Positions 24,851 to 37,191 are shown, numbered from the stretch's first letter. The stretch is 64,000 nucleotides of DNA from Xanthomonas sacchari (GCF_040529065.1 NZ_CP132343.1:1488001-1552000); one strand, 5' to 3'. Made by a program: numbers and translations. Notes: generated from the letters alone by a model not told the origin.

Positions 24851-26959
24851 TTGTCGGTGCTGCTTCCCGTGGTCGATCACAGCCGTCGTCGTTTTCTCGC
24901 CCGCACGTCCGTGGCTCTCGGCGCCGGTGCGGCCATGCCGCTGCTGCCGGGCGTCATCCGCAGCGCGCTGGCGGTGCCGCCGGCGCGGGTCACCGGCACG
25001 CTGCAGGACGTGCAGCACGTGGTGATCCTGATGCAGGAGAACCGCTCCTTCGATCATTACTTCGGCTGCCTGCGCGGGGTGCGCGGCTATGGCGATCCGC
25101 GGCCGTTGCGGCTGCCAAGCGGCAAGTCGGTCTGGTACCAGCCCGAGCGCAAGGGCGGCGATCGCTATGTGCTGCCGTTCCGGCTCAACAGCCAGACCAG
25201 CAGCGCGCAGTGGATGAAGGATCTCAACCACGACTGGAAGGGCTCGCACGAGACTTGGAAGCATCACGACGCCTGGATCGCGCAGAAAAGTGCGATGAGC
25301 ATGGGCCACTTCCAGCGCGAGGACCTGCCGTTCTACTACGCGCTGGCCGACGCCTTCACCATCTGCGACGGCTACCACGCCTCGCTGTTCGGCCCGACCA
25401 ATCCCAACCGCATGTACATGTTCACCGGCACCAGCGGCCTGAGCGTCGGCAACGATGGCGAGCAGGCGGTGAACAACCGCGACGACGGCAACTGGACCGC
25501 GGACATGGCGCGCGACAATCCGCGCTTTCCCGGTTACACCTGGAGCACCTATTCCGAGCGCCTGCAGGCCGCGGGCATCAGTTGGCAGGTGTATCAGGAG
25601 TTCGACAACTACGGCGACAACAGCCATCCGTACTTCGCCAACTTTCGCAAGCTGGACCGCGCCTCACCGCTGTACCGCCGTGGTCGCGCGATCGTGCCGG
25701 GTTCCACCGCCGACAATGCCAAGGCCTCGCGTGGCGAGCGCCTGGTCGCGGCGTTCGCGCGCGACGTGCGCGCCGGCACGCTGCCGCAGGTGTCGTGGAT
25801 CGTCGCGCCATACCTGCTCAGCGAGCATCCCGAGGCCACCCCGGCCTATGGCGAATCCTTGAGCGCACGCCTGCTGGAAGTGCTGGCGGCCTCGCCGGAG
25901 GTCTGGTCGAAGACGGTGTTCCTGATCAACTACGACGAGAACGACGGCTTCTTCGACCACGTGCCGCCGGCGTTGCCGGCGATCCGGCCGGAGCTGGGCG
26001 CCAGCAACGTGGACCTGCATGGCGAGGACTATCACGGCGTGCCGGTCGGCCTGGGGCCGCGGGTGCCGATGCTGGTGGTATCGCCATGGAGCCGCGGTGG
26101 CTGGGTGAACTCGCAGGTGTTCGACCACACCTCGGTGCTGCGCTTCCTCGAACGCCGTTTCGGCGTGATGGAGCCGAACATCAATCCCTGGCGCCGCGCC
26201 GTCGCCGGCGATCTGACCTCCACGCTGGATTTCGTCGGCCACGATCCGGCACCGGTGGCGTTGCCGGACACCCGCGACTACATCGCCCGTATCGACGCCA
26301 CCGCGACGCTGCCGCCGCCGCAGCGTCCCGCGCAGCAGGCGCTGCCGGTGCAGGAGCCCGGCCAGCGCCCGGCGCGTGCGTTGCCCTACGATTTCGACGT
26401 GCGGCTGCAGGTGCAGGCGGATGCGCGGGTGTTGCGCATGCGCAATCGCGGCGACGCTGGCGTGGCGTTCAATGCCTATGCCGACGGTGGCATGGCCGGG
26501 CCGTGGTTCTACACGCTCGCCGCCGGCAGCGAGTTGCAGGATGTGCGCGCGTGGCGCGGCGATGCCGCCGATGCCGGCTACGCGTTGTGCGTGCACGGGC
26601 CCAACGGGTTCCTGCGCGAGTTCCATGGCGACGGGATCGGCGATGCCGGGCTGCACGCGGAGGCCGACTACGATGCCGCCGCGCAGTGCCTGCTGCTGAC
26701 GCTCGGCAATGCCGGCACGCAGCCGTGCACGCTGCGGGTGCACGACGGGTATCGTGGCGATGGCGGCGAGCAGGCGCTCACGCTGGCCGCCGGCGCTCGC
26801 ACCGTGCTGCGTCTGCCGTTGCAGGCGCAGCACCACTGGTACGACCTGACCATCGACAGCGAGGCGTTTCCGCAATGGCGGCGGCGCCTGGCCGGGCATA
26901 TCGAAACCGGCCGTCCGAGCATGAGCGACCCGGCGATCGGCCGCGCGGTCGACGCGTAG
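24851..26959 (+). CDS. Tat-exported phospholipase C (non-haemolytic type, phosphoesterase family)
   Basis: 702 residues from a TTG start; an in-frame GTG at 24869 is an alternative. SRRRFLARTSVALGAGAAMPLLPG is a twin-arginine signal. VQHVVILMQENRSFDHYFGCLRGVRGYGD is the hallmark N-terminal motif of bacterial phosphocholine-preferring phospholipase C and acid phosphatase AcpA relatives. INYDENDGFFDHVPP, FDHTSVLRFLERRFGV and the two C-terminal beta domains (from about residue 500) complete the layout. It should hydrolyse phospholipid head groups outside the cytoplasm, releasing phosphorylated alcohol. It stands alone behind the AT-rich island and before an IS110 element. Confidence 0.93.
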   Translation: MSVLLPVVDHSRRRFLARTSVALGAGAAMPLLPGVIRSALAVPPARVTGTLQDVQHVVILMQENRSFDHYFGCLRGVRGYGDPRPLRLPSGKSVWYQPERKGGDRYVLPFRLNSQTSSAQWMKDLNHDWKGSHETWKHHDAWIAQKSAMSMGHFQREDLPFYYALADAFTICDGYHASLFGPTNPNRMYMFTGTSGLSVGNDGEQAVNNRDDGNWTADMARDNPRFPGYTWSTYSERLQAAGISWQVYQEFDNYGDNSHPYFANFRKLDRASPLYRRGRAIVPGSTADNAKASRGERLVAAFARDVRAGTLPQVSWIVAPYLLSEHPEATPAYGESLSARLLEVLAASPEVWSKTVFLINYDENDGFFDHVPPALPAIRPELGASNVDLHGEDYHGVPVGLGPRVPMLVVSPWSRGGWVNSQVFDHTSVLRFLERRFGVMEPNINPWRRAVAGDLTSTLDFVGHDPAPVALPDTRDYIARIDATATLPPPQRPAQQALPVQEPGQRPARALPYDFDVRLQVQADARVLRMRNRGDAGVAFNAYADGGMAGPWFYTLAAGSELQDVRAWRGDAADAGYALCVHGPNGFLREFHGDGIGDAGLHAEADYDAAAQCLLLTLGNAGTQPCTLRVHDGYRGDGGEQALTLAAGARTVLRLPLQAQHHWYDLTIDSEAFPQWRRRLAGHIETGRPSMSDPAIGRAVDA

Positions 26960-27004
26960 CACGCGCGGCGTTCCAGCACGGGCGCGCGATTTCTAGCTGT
27001 ATCC

Positions 27005-27028
27005 GGTCGCGGCTGAAGCCGCTCCTAC
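27005..27028. repeat. REP-like palindrome (left flank of IS110 element)
   Basis: The sequence 'ggtcgcggctgaagccgctc' plus 'ctac' contains the near-palindrome gcggctgaagccgc. The same sequence occurs at 57059–57082, and an inverted copy is at 28280–28300. Confidence 0.8.
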
Positions 27029-27042
27029 GGGCCGTGCGGCTG

Positions 27043-28179
27043 TCGTAGATACCGTCTTACCCCCTAGCAGGCAAGGCCCCTTTTCGGATCGAACGCGGTG
27101 CCCGATTTGAGAACCCCGTAGGCCAGGTGCAGGAGCTTGCGCATAGCGGCGCACACGATCTGCTTGCCGGCTTTGCCGCGTTCGCTCAGCCGCTGTTTCA
27201 GCGTCCGGATGATCGGGTTGTGGGTCATGGCCACCAGGGCCGGCATGAACAGGCCCGCGCGCAGGCGGGGCGAGCCGGTGCGCGAGATGCAGACGTGGCC
27301 TTTGCGCTCGCCCGACTCCTGCAGGCACGGATTCAGGCCCGCGAAGGCGGTAACCGCCGAGGCATCGGCGAAGCGCCTCACATCGCCAAGCTCGGCCAGC
27401 ATCAAGGCCGCGCTGGTGTCGGCAATGCCCTGGATGCTCACCAGCAGCTCGCGCTGCCCACGCAAGGTCGGATCCTGGTCGATATGGTCATCGATGGCCT
27501 GCTCGATCTGGGCGATGTGGTGTTGCAGATCGGCCAGATGGACCTGGATCGAGTCCTTCACCTGGGCCGGAGCGACCTCCAGCCGGTTGCGCTCCATCTG
27601 CAGCATCTGTTGCAGATCCTGGCGCCGGCGCACCAGCGCTTTGAGCTGCTTGAGCGCCGGCGGATCAGGGTGCCAACGGCGCAACTGCTCGCGGTGACGC
27701 AGGGCATAACTGGCGATCAGCTTGGCATCGCTGCGATCGGTCTTGACCCGGCTAAGCTGGCTGCGTGCGTACGCGGCCGTCTGCGCCGGGTTGAGCACGC
27801 ACACCCGATAGCCGCGTGCGTGGAGGAACTCGGCCAGCGCCTGGTGGTAGGTGCCGGTGGCCTCCATGGCGATCCAGCTATCGGGCTGCGCATGCGTCTG
27901 CAGCCATGCCTGCAGAGCCTGGAAGCCCTTGGCGTCGTTGGACAACTTGGCCTTGGTACGGTGCTTGCCATTGGTCAGATCGATGGCCACATCGAAACTG
28001 CGTTTGGCGACGTCGATGCCGATGACGGGAGACATACGCGATTCCTCCATCGTGTCAGGGTCATGATCGGCGCTGGGCCCGGTCCTGCCTTGTCGATGCG
28101 AGTTCACGCCCGGGGGCGGACTCTGGATACCGTTCGGACACACAAAGGCCAGCATGTGGAGGGCGGAGCCGATCTACGA
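27043..28179 (-). mobile_element. IS110-family insertion sequence (ends approximate)
   Basis: A single transposase gene of IS110 type with short non-coding ends. I propose the bounds from an 8-bp inverted match (tcgtagat at 27043–27050 and atctacga at 28172–28179). A direct repeat gataccgt (27048–27055 and 28126–28133) is an alternative pair of ends. IS110 elements often have no terminal inverted repeats, so neither is proven. The non-coding part upstream of the transposase (28036–28179 or beyond) is where this family encodes its bridge RNA. Confidence 0.6.
27064..28035 (-). CDS. IS110-family transposase (DEDD recombinase)
   Basis: 323 residues. It begins MSPVIGIDVAKRSFDVAIDL with the first catalytic Asp at residue 8. 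IAMEATGTYHQALAEFL and VKTDRSDAKLIASYA supply the remaining RuvC-like acidic residues, and the C-terminal Tnp20 domain ends with IQGIADTSAALMLAELGDVRRFADASAVTAFAGLNP and a Ser-containing segment (ISRTGSPRLRAGLF). It cuts and joins DNA guided, in this family, by a bridge RNA. AGGAGG-like sequence lies before this ATG; a longer in-frame extension upstream has no such site and overlaps the non-coding end. The frame is intact, so the element may be active. Confidence 0.95.
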   Translation of the reverse strand: MSPVIGIDVAKRSFDVAIDLTNGKHRTKAKLSNDAKGFQALQAWLQTHAQPDSWIAMEATGTYHQALAEFLHARGYRVCVLNPAQTAAYARSQLSRVKTDRSDAKLIASYALRHREQLRRWHPDPPALKQLKALVRRRQDLQQMLQMERNRLEVAPAQVKDSIQVHLADLQHHIAQIEQAIDDHIDQDPTLRGQRELLVSIQGIADTSAALMLAELGDVRRFADASAVTAFAGLNPCLQESGERKGHVCISRTGSPRLRAGLFMPALVAMTHNPIIRTLKQRLSERGKAGKQIVCAAMRKLLHLAYGVLKSGTAFDPKRGLAC

Positions 28180-28279
28180 TGCAAGCTCGAAGCTTTAGGA
28201 GCGACTGGACCTCCCACACCTCCTCCGATGATCAGTCGGAAGACATGACGCCTGTCTAGGGGCGACATGTCCAGATACA

Positions 28280-28300
28280 AGGAGCGGCTTCAGCCGCGAC
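28280..28300. repeat. REP-like palindrome (right flank, inverted)
   Basis: 'aggagcggcttcagccgcga' followed by c is the reverse complement of the copy at 27005, so the insertion sequence lies between facing REP copies. Confidence 0.8.
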
Positions 28301-28375
28301 GGCTCCGAACGCATGCGATCGCAACGCCGGTCCATCCTGCTTGACTGCCTATCGCACGACACATGGTTGCCTGGC

Positions 28376-28416
28376 CCCAAAAAGCAAACGCCGCCGCTGC
28401 ATGAGCAGCGGCGGCG
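28376..28416 (-). terminator. Intrinsic terminator behind TonB receptor gene
   Basis: A perfect 12-bp stem (28389–28400 with 28405–28416) and a 4-base loop are followed on the minus strand by a T-rich run (tttgcttttt). It lies about 30 bases after the receptor stop codon. Confidence 0.85.
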
Positions 28417-28448
28417 CGTGATGCCTTCCCTGGCCGTGTCGCGTCGGC

Positions 28449-30758
28449 TCAGAACTTGCCGCTGAAGGTGACGAAGAACTGGCGCGGCGCGCCGGCCATC
28501 AGCGTCTGGTTGTAGCCGTTGGGGTCGGAGATGACATAGCCGTTGGTGCCGACGGTGGCGAAGTAGCGCTTGTCGAACAGGTTGGTGACGTTCGCGCTCA
28601 GGCCCAGGTTCTGGAACATGCCGACCTGGCCGAAGTCGTAGCCGGCGCTCAGGTCGAAGCGCCAGTAGCTGGGCACCGACGAGTCGTTGAGGTAGCTGAT
28701 GTAGCGGCGGCCGGTGTACTTGCCGTCCAGCGAGGCGTGCCAGCCGGCGTTCTCGTATGCCAGGCTGCTGGAGAACATCCACTCGGGGATGCCGACCACG
28801 CGCTTGCCGGAGGTCGCCACCACGCCGCCGTTGAGGTAGTCGTCCTGGTAGGTCGAGTCGTCGTAGGACAGCGAGTTCAGCCAGCGCAGCTGTTCGATCG
28901 GGCGCCAGATCACTGCCAGGTCGGCACCCTGGCTACGCACCGAACCGACGTTGTTGAGCGTGGCCGAGCAGGTCTGGATCGCGCTGCACGGCGAGGTCAC
29001 CAGCAGGCGGTCGTCGAAGGTGGTGTGGTACAGCGCCAGCGACGCTTCCACGCCGGCACCGCGCACGCGGTAGCCCAGTTCGTAGGTCTGCGCGGTCTCC
29101 GGCTCCAGCGAGCCCTTGATCGCGTTGAACGCGGCCTGCGATTCCTGGAACGGGGTAAACCCGAAGCCGGCCATGTTCTTGTTGTAGGAGGCGTAGACCT
29201 CCTGGTGCTCGTCGATCTTGAAGTTCACGCCCACCTGCGGCAGCAGGTCCGAGTCGGCCTTGATCTCGCCGGCGGCGTTGGACGCGGACGGCACCTGCGA
29301 CTGCGCGGTGGTGTCGACGATCAGCTTCTTGGCGCCGAAGTTCAGGGTCAGACGCTCGTCCATCAGGCGCAGCGTGTCCTGCGCGTAGACCATGGTGGTA
29401 TCGGTGTCGTAGTGCTGGGCGAAGCCGCGCGCGAACAGGGTGCCGTTCTTGTTGAAGTAGTACAGATCGGTGAACGGGCCATCGAGCAGGAAGTAGTTGC
29501 GCTCCTGCACGGTCTTGGCGTTCTGGTACCAGCCGCCGACCTCGATCTCGTTGCCGGCCACGGTGAAGTTCAGCGAGCCGGTGACGCCATGGCGGTTGAG
29601 GCGATAGTCGGTGGTGCGCATCGACAGCGGCACGCTGGCCGAGGACGCGACGTACGGCGTGGTCCACTGCCCTTCGCCGTTGTTGTCGTGGTAGTAGCCG
29701 GTCAGGTTCAGCGTGGCGCTGCCGCCGAGGTTGAACGTGCCGCTGAGCGCGGCCAGGTTGTCGCGGCGCAGGCCGGCGCCGGAGTAGTAGGACGCGTCGG
29801 CCTTGTCGTAGTCGGCCGGCAGGCCGTTGAGGCTGGCCGGGTAGCTGCCCTTGCCGTTGAGCGCGTTGGCGATCTGCACCGCGCTGTTCCAGTCCGGCAT
29901 CAGGTAGTCCCAATCCCAGCCGAGGACCCGCTGCGAGGTCAGCGACAGGTCCATGATGTCGTATTCCTTGCGGTGCGAGCTGTCCAGGTACAGGCTGACC
30001 CGGTTGCCGTCGCCCCACTGGTACAGCGCCTTGGCGTTGGCCTGGTTGTACTCGTTGTTGCCGTAGCCCTTCCACTTGTCCATTTCGCCGTGCACCAGCG
30101 AGGTGTACAGCGAGAAGCCGTGGATGTCGCCGGTGTCGCCGCGCAGGTAGGTGCGGCGGGTGCTGTCGGAGCCGAGGGTCTGGCTGAAGCGGAAGCCGGC
30201 GTCGGCATCCGGATCGGCCGAGTAGTAGCGCACGGTGCCGCCGAGGTTGCTGCTCGACGGCGTGCCCAGGCCGCCGGCGCCCTGCGCCAGTTCCACCGAG
30301 GCCACGTTCTCGGAAATGATCGCGCGGGTCACCTGCAGGCCGTCGGTGACGCCGTAGCTCATGTTGCCCAGCGGCACGCCGTCCAGGGTGAAGCCGAGGC
30401 GGCTCTGGTCGAACCCGTGCAGGCTGATCGCGGTGGACCATTCGTAGGCGCCGAACGGGTCGGCCGACTGGAACTGCACGCCCGGCAGCTTGTCCAGGAC
30501 CTTCAGCGCGCTGGTGCCGGGGGCGGCGATTCCGATGTCCTCACGGGTGATGCGCTGCACCTGGCGGGTGGTGCCGCTGGACACGACGGTGATCGCGTCG
30601 AGCATGGTGGCATCGTTGCCGCTCGCGCTGGCCGCCGCATCGGCGGTTGCGGTGGCGTCGGCCGGCGCGGTCTCGGCCAGCGCGGCGAAGGCCGGCAGGG
30701 CGGACACGACGGCGAGCACCAGCGCGTGCGGGCGCAAGGATCTGGAAGTGGGGGTCAT
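28449..30758 (-). CDS. TonB-dependent outer-membrane receptor
   Basis: 769 residues. A signal peptide ends near residue 29 (…[11 protein letters not shown]). The plug domain includes [53 protein letters not shown] and [27 protein letters not shown]. The barrel runs to the C-terminal [20 protein letters not shown] … FFVTFSGKF, ending in Phe as outer-membrane proteins do. It uses TonB energy to take up a scarce ligand, such as a ferric siderophore or an organic nutrient; sequence gives no clear ligand. No FecI/FecR-type regulators are adjacent. It ends in a strong intrinsic terminator and is transcribed away from rimK. The ligand could be sought by comparing its close relatives. Confidence 0.94.
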   Translation of the reverse strand: MTPTSRSLRPHALVLAVVSALPAFAALAETAPADATATADAAASASGNDATMLDAITVVSSGTTRQVQRITREDIGIAAPGTSALKVLDKLPGVQFQSADPFGAYEWSTAISLHGFDQSRLGFTLDGVPLGNMSYGVTDGLQVTRAIISENVASVELAQGAGGLGTPSSSNLGGTVRYYSADPDADAGFRFSQTLGSDSTRRTYLRGDTGDIHGFSLYTSLVHGEMDKWKGYGNNEYNQANAKALYQWGDGNRVSLYLDSSHRKEYDIMDLSLTSQRVLGWDWDYLMPDWNSAVQIANALNGKGSYPASLNGLPADYDKADASYYSGAGLRRDNLAALSGTFNLGGSATLNLTGYYHDNNGEGQWTTPYVASSASVPLSMRTTDYRLNRHGVTGSLNFTVAGNEIEVGGWYQNAKTVQERNYFLLDGPFTDLYYFNKNGTLFARGFAQHYDTDTTMVYAQDTLRLMDERLTLNFGAKKLIVDTTAQSQVPSASNAAGEIKADSDLLPQVGVNFKIDEHQEVYASYNKNMAGFGFTPFQESQAAFNAIKGSLEPETAQTYELGYRVRGAGVEASLALYHTTFDDRLLVTSPCSAIQTCSATLNNVGSVRSQGADLAVIWRPIEQLRWLNSLSYDDSTYQDDYLNGGVVATSGKRVVGIPEWMFSSSLAYENAGWHASLDGKYTGRRYISYLNDSSVPSYWRFDLSAGYDFGQVGMFQNLGLSANVTNLFDKRYFATVGTNGYVISDPNGYNQTLMAGAPRQFFVTFSGKF

Positions 30759-31039
30759 CGAAAGTCACCAATCATGAGGGGGAGACGTTCCGGTCCTGCC
30801 GCGCGGGGCGCGGGCAGCCGGCACCGGGCCGGTACGCGGCCCGCCCGCCACGATGCAACGGTTTTGTGAACGTTTCGGGGCGGTCCGATGTCGGCTGTGG
30901 GACAGCACGCGGAACGTGGGTGATGGCGATCACCGCCGATCCCGGCCTTGCCGCGCGGGCGACGGCGGCGGCGACGCGCGGCATCGCAGTGCCGGTGGCG
31001 CGACGTATGATGCCGGGCCTGCCACCGCCGCCGCCTTCG

Positions 31040-31933
31040 ATGAAGCTCGCCATCCTGTCCCGCAACACCAAGCTGTACTCGACCCGGCGCCTGGTCGAGG
31101 CCGGCCGCGAACGCGGGCACACGGTACGCGTGCTGGACCCGCTGCGCTGCTACATGCGCATCGCCGCCGGCGCCTTCACCATGCATTACAAGGGCAAGCC
31201 GATCACCGGCTACGACGCGGTGATCCCGCGCATCGGCAATTCGGTGACCCGCTACGGCACCGCGGTGCTGCGGCAGCTGGAGATGATGGGCGTGTGCACG
31301 CCCAACCCGTCCGACGCGATCCTGCGCGCGCGCGACAAGCTGCGTGCGCACCAGCTGCTGGCGGCCAAGGGCATCGACATGCCGATGACCGTGTTCGGCG
31401 ACAACCCGGACGACACCGGCGATCTGCTGTCCATGCTCGGCCCGCCGCCGCACGTGGTGAAGTTGAACGAGGGCACCCAGGGCACCGGGGTGATCCTGAC
31501 CGAGAAGGCCAGCGCCTCGCGCGGCGTGGTCGAGGCGCTGCGCGGGCTGTACGCCAATTTCCTGGTACAGGAATTCATCGGCGAGGCCGAGGGCGCCGAC
31601 CTGCGCTGCTTCGTGGTCGGCAACCAGGTGGTGGCGGCGATGCGCCGCACCGCGCCCGAGGGCGACTTCCGCTCCAACCTGCATCTGGGCGGCACCGCCG
31701 AGAAGACTGCGGCCAGCCGTGGCGAGCAGGAGGTGGCGGTACGCTCGGCCAAGGCGCTGGGCCTGGGCGTGGCCGGCGTCGACCTGATCCGCTCGCGACG
31801 CGGTCCGCTGGTCCTGGAGGTCAATTCCACGCCGGGCCTGGAAGGGATCGAGACGGTCTGCGGGCTGGATATCGCCGGCAAGGTCATCGAACACCTCGAA
31901 GCCTGCCTGAAGCGAAAGAAATCAGTGGCTTAG
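31040..31933 (+). CDS. rimK: Ribosomal protein S6 glutamate ligase RimK (ATP-grasp)
   Basis: 297 residues starting [27 protein letters not shown], the RimK N-terminus. The middle has [24 protein letters not shown]. The ATP-grasp core includes [41 protein letters not shown] and [29 protein letters not shown], with the metal-binding Glu and Asn. It adds glutamate residues to the C-terminus of ribosomal protein S6. A longer start (ATG at 31007, adding [11 protein letters not shown]) is possible, since no ribosome site clearly favours either. It ends with a good intrinsic terminator further downstream. Confidence 0.94.
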   Translation: MKLAILSRNTKLYSTRRLVEAGRERGHTVRVLDPLRCYMRIAAGAFTMHYKGKPITGYDAVIPRIGNSVTRYGTAVLRQLEMMGVCTPNPSDAILRARDKLRAHQLLAAKGIDMPMTVFGDNPDDTGDLLSMLGPPPHVVKLNEGTQGTGVILTEKASASRGVVEALRGLYANFLVQEFIGEAEGADLRCFVVGNQVVAAMRRTAPEGDFRSNLHLGGTAEKTAASRGEQEVAVRSAKALGLGVAGVDLIRSRRGPLVLEVNSTPGLEGIETVCGLDIAGKVIEHLEACLKRKKSVA

Positions 31934-32053
31934 CCGAATCTGTGGCCGCGGGTTCTGGCTTAACACCGGTTTAATTCCGCCCTGCGTAAGCTTCATCGGA
32001 CCGCAGCTCTGCCCTCCTCAGCAGGAACGGTAATCGGGATAGAAAACTTTCGG

Positions 32054-32083
32054 CCCAGGCAGCCCCGCTGCCTGGGTCTTTTT
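32054..32083 (+). terminator. Intrinsic terminator downstream of rimK
   Basis: A 9-bp stem cccaggcag/ctgcctggg with loop ccccg is followed by tctttttg. It ends the rimK transcript and insulates the next operon. Confidence 0.9.
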
Positions 32084-32183
32084 GTTGGCGATCGCTCACC
32101 GGGCCGCGCAGCGGGTGCTGCTTGCCGCGGCGTTTGGGCGGGGGCTACATTGCCGGCTGGGTCCAGTCTGCAAGGGGAAGGGG

Positions 32184-32642
32184 ATGAAACGGTCGATGGC
32201 ATTGGTGTTGGGCATGCTCCTGGCGAGCGCGGCGGTGGCAGCGCCCAAAGGTGAGGCGCCCATGAACGTGAAGAAAGCGTTCGCGCAGCAACTCAGTACA
32301 ATCCGGCAGCAATTGAACGACGGCAAGACCTATTCCGAAATCAATGCTGACGATCGCAGCAAGGTCGAAGCTGCATTGGCGCGAATGGCTGCGATACTCG
32401 ATGCCCACCAGGACGTGGGCACCTTGAAAGAGGAGCAGAAGGTCGCGTTGTTCAACGATCAGGAAACGGTGAATACGCTGCTGACCAAGGCGGCGGCGGA
32501 CAGCCGGATGGTATGCAGGCGCGAGGCCGTCACCGGTTCGCTGCGCACCACCACGCAATGCAAGACCGTGGCGGAACGCCGCCGCGACAACGAGGATGCG
32601 CAGGAACTGATGCGGCGCAATCCAACTGGCAAGTACGACTGA
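32184..32642 (+). CDS. Small exported protein linked to a two-component system
   Basis: 152 residues. A signal peptide MKRSMALVLGMLLASAAVAAPKG predicts export. The mature part is helical and charged (VKKAFAQQLSTIRQQLNDGKTYSEINADDRSKVEAALARMAAILDAHQDVGTLKEEQKVALFNDQETVNTLLTKAA), followed by two Cys in a short segment (MVCRREAVTGSLRTTTQCKTVAERRRD) that may form a disulfide. An 'aaggggaagggg' tract precedes the start. Its stop is eight bases before the response regulator start, so it is probably co-transcribed with the sensor pair and could be a target or periplasmic modulator of the kinase. I recognise no named family. Confidence 0.8.
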   Translation: MKRSMALVLGMLLASAAVAAPKGEAPMNVKKAFAQQLSTIRQQLNDGKTYSEINADDRSKVEAALARMAAILDAHQDVGTLKEEQKVALFNDQETVNTLLTKAAADSRMVCRREAVTGSLRTTTQCKTVAERRRDNEDAQELMRRNPTGKYD

Positions 32643-32650
32643 CGGGGTAA

Positions 32651-33334
32651 ATGTTGGTGCGAATTCTAGTGATCGAAGACAACAGCGATATCGCTGCCAA
32701 TCTGGGCGACTACCTCGAGGATCGCGGCCACACCGTCGATTTCGCCGCCGACGGCGTCACTGGCCTGCACCTGGCGGTGGTGCACGAGTTCGATGCGATC
32801 GTGCTCGATCTCAACCTGCCGGGCATGGACGGCATCGAGGTGTGTCGCAAGTTGCGCAACGAAGCGCGCAAGCAGACCCCGGTGCTGATGCTCACCGCGC
32901 GCGATTCGCTGGACAACAAGCTCGCCGGCTTCGATTCCGGCGCCGACGACTACCTGATCAAGCCGTTCGCGCTGCAGGAAGTGGAAGTGCGGCTCAACGC
33001 GCTGTCGCGCCGCGGCAAGGGCGTGCACACCCGGGTGCTGGAGACCGGCGACCTGGAATACAACCTGGACACGCTGGAAGTGCGCCGCCAGGGCAAGCTG
33101 CTGCAGCTCAATCCCACCGCGCTGAAGATCCTGCAGGCGCTGATGGAAGCCGCGCCGGCGGTGGTGACCCGGCAGGAACTGGAGACCCGCGTGTGGGGCG
33201 AGGAATTGCCCGACTCCGACTCCCTGCGCGTGCACATCCATGGCCTGCGCGCGGTGGTGGACAAGCCGTTCGACGTGCCGATGATCCAGACCCGCCACGG
33301 CATCGGCTACCGCATCGCCGCGCCCGATGCCTGA
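32651..33334 (+). CDS. OmpR/PhoB-family response regulator
   Basis: 227 residues. The receiver domain has the acidic pair in LVIEDNSDIAANLGDYLEDRGH, the phosphoacceptor Asp53 in DAIVLDLNLPGMDG, the Thr in VLMLTARDS and the Lys in DDYLIKPFAL. The winged-helix effector domain follows (LNPTALKILQALMEAAPAVVTRQELETRVWGEELPDSDSLRVHIHGLRAVVDKPFDVPMIQTRHGIGYRIA). Phosphorylation by the adjoining kinase should alter DNA binding. It resembles ColR/VgrR-type regulators of Xanthomonas, but I cannot confirm this without a comparison, so no symbol is given. The kinase gene starts inside its last codons. Confidence 0.95.
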   Translation: MLVRILVIEDNSDIAANLGDYLEDRGHTVDFAADGVTGLHLAVVHEFDAIVLDLNLPGMDGIEVCRKLRNEARKQTPVLMLTARDSLDNKLAGFDSGADDYLIKPFALQEVEVRLNALSRRGKGVHTRVLETGDLEYNLDTLEVRRQGKLLQLNPTALKILQALMEAAPAVVTRQELETRVWGEELPDSDSLRVHIHGLRAVVDKPFDVPMIQTRHGIGYRIAAPDA

Positions 33335-34661
33335 AACGCCGGCGTTGCCGCGGGTCGTGCGGCGGCGCGGGCGCTACCGCCGCCGTCTCCGCAGCCGCAT
33401 CATCCTCTCGTTCGTGCTGTTGGGCTTCGGCCTGACCGCGCTGTTCGCGTTCGCCACCAACTGGGCGCGCGCGCGCGTGGAGAACCAGCTGGTCGAGGTG
33501 GTGCTGAACCGCAACATCGACGAATACTCGCACCGGTTCTTCTCCGATCCGTCGAAGAATCCGGATCTGCCGGTGCAGCAGATGGTCGGGCGGGTGGTGA
33601 AGAGCGACCGCTTTGAAGCGCTGCGACGTGAGCAGCCGGAGTGGTACAACTTCTCCGACGGCATCCACAACGTGTCCGGTCGCGATGAAACCGGCAAGCC
33701 GTTCTCCTACAAGGTGGCGGTGCGCAAGACCCCGAATGTCTGGTTCTTCCTCGCCTACGACATGACCCAGACCATGCAGGGCGAGGTGCAGCTCAAGCGC
33801 ACCCTGATCCTGTCGGTGCTGGTGTTCAGCGCGTTGTCGCTGGTGATCGGCTGGTGGTCGGCGTCGCGGGTGATGCGGCCGGTGTCGGACCTGGCCGCGC
33901 GTCTGCGCGCCTATCGCGGCAGCAGCGATCCCAAGCCGCTGGCGCCGCATTTTCCCGATGACGAGGTCGGCCAGCTGGCCGAGGCGCTGGACGACTACTC
34001 GGCGCGCCTGACCGAAGTGGTGCAGCGCGATCGCGAGTTCAATGCCGACGTCAGCCACGAGTTGCGCACGCCGCTGGCGGTGATCCGTGGCGCCACCGAA
34101 CTGCTGCTGACCCGGCCCAATCTCGACGACAAGGTGCTGCAGCGCCTGCAGCGCATCCAGCGCGCCGAACAGCAGTGCAGCGACCTGATCGGATCGCTGC
34201 TGCTGCTGTCGCGCAACGAGCGCGGCCAGGGCCACAGCAACGTCGCCAAGGTCGCCGAGCAGTTGATCGAGTCGCATCGCGCGCAGCTGGGCGGCAAGCC
34301 CCTGCAGTTGCTGCTGGAAGGCGAGCGCAACCTCACCATCGACGCGCCGGAAGCGGCGCTGTCGGTGGCGCTGGGCAATCTGATCGGCAATGCGGTCAAG
34401 TACACCCAGGAAGGGCAGGTGGTGGTGCGGGTGCTGAGCGATGCGGTGCAGGTGATCGATTCCGGCCCCGGCCTGAGCGAGGAGGATGCGGCCAAGCTGT
34501 TCCAGCGCGGCTATCGCGGCACCCATGCCGGGCATTCGCAGGGCGGCGGCATCGGCCTGTCGATCGTCAGCCGGCTGTGCGATCTCTATGGTTGGCAGGT
34601 CAACGTGCGCCCGGGCGCCACCAAGGGCGTCGTGGCGACGCTGTGGTTCAAGCCGGCCTGA
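33327..34661 (+). CDS. Sensor histidine kinase (partner of the OmpR-type regulator)
   Basis: 444 residues. Transmembrane helix 1 is about residues 24–44, an extracytoplasmic sensor of roughly 110 residues follows (rich in aromatic and charged residues), and helix 2 is about 158–177. A HAMP domain (179–232) leads to the H-box [23 protein letters not shown] with phosphoacceptor His244. The ATPase lobe has the N-box ([12 protein letters not shown]), DSGPGLS and GGGIGLSIV. The start overlaps the regulator gene by 8 bases, so the two are tightly coupled. The signal is unknown; iron or another cation is a possibility because of the similarity to ColS/VgrS systems. Confidence 0.95.
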   Translation: MPETPALPRVVRRRGRYRRRLRSRIILSFVLLGFGLTALFAFATNWARARVENQLVEVVLNRNIDEYSHRFFSDPSKNPDLPVQQMVGRVVKSDRFEALRREQPEWYNFSDGIHNVSGRDETGKPFSYKVAVRKTPNVWFFLAYDMTQTMQGEVQLKRTLILSVLVFSALSLVIGWWSASRVMRPVSDLAARLRAYRGSSDPKPLAPHFPDDEVGQLAEALDDYSARLTEVVQRDREFNADVSHELRTPLAVIRGATELLLTRPNLDDKVLQRLQRIQRAEQQCSDLIGSLLLLSRNERGQGHSNVAKVAEQLIESHRAQLGGKPLQLLLEGERNLTIDAPEAALSVALGNLIGNAVKYTQEGQVVVRVLSDAVQVIDSGPGLSEEDAAKLFQRGYRGTHAGHSQGGGIGLSIVSRLCDLYGWQVNVRPGATKGVVATLWFKPA

Positions 34662-34746
34662 GGCGGGCGACCACGCCTCCGCCGCATCGGCGCACGCTGC
34701 TGTTCCGCCATGCGGTCGCAGCATGGCGATTGCCCGCCGCAGAAAC

Positions 34747-34775
34747 GACAACGCCCCGGCGAGCGGGGCGTTGTC
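34747..34775 (-). terminator. Terminator between kinase and katG (convergent)
   Basis: A perfect 12-bp stem (34747–34758 with 34764–34775) and 5-base loop lies just after the katG stop. On the minus strand it is followed by gtttctgc, a weak T-rich tail. It may serve both convergent transcripts. Confidence 0.75.
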
Positions 34776-34794
34776 GCGACGCGCGCTGCGGCCG

Positions 34795-37146
<2,352 letters not shown>

Positions 37147-37176
37147 CTATAGAATTCGAATTCTTCTAATCAATCG

Positions 37177-37191
37177 ATAGCGATTGGCTAT
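37177..37191. promoter_or_regulatory. Possible OxyR site upstream of katG
   Basis: The sequence atag-cgattgg-ctat fits the ATAG-N7-CTAT dyad expected for one OxyR dimer contact and lies about 130 bases before the katG start. A second good dyad at the expected spacing is not seen. Just beside it is a 14-bp perfect palindrome (37151–37164) that may be another contact. Confidence 0.4.

Noticed and set aside
27064-28155. Longer transposase starting at 28155
   Set aside because: The ribosome site and the conserved IS110 N-terminus support the ATG at 28035; the extension covers the non-coding end.
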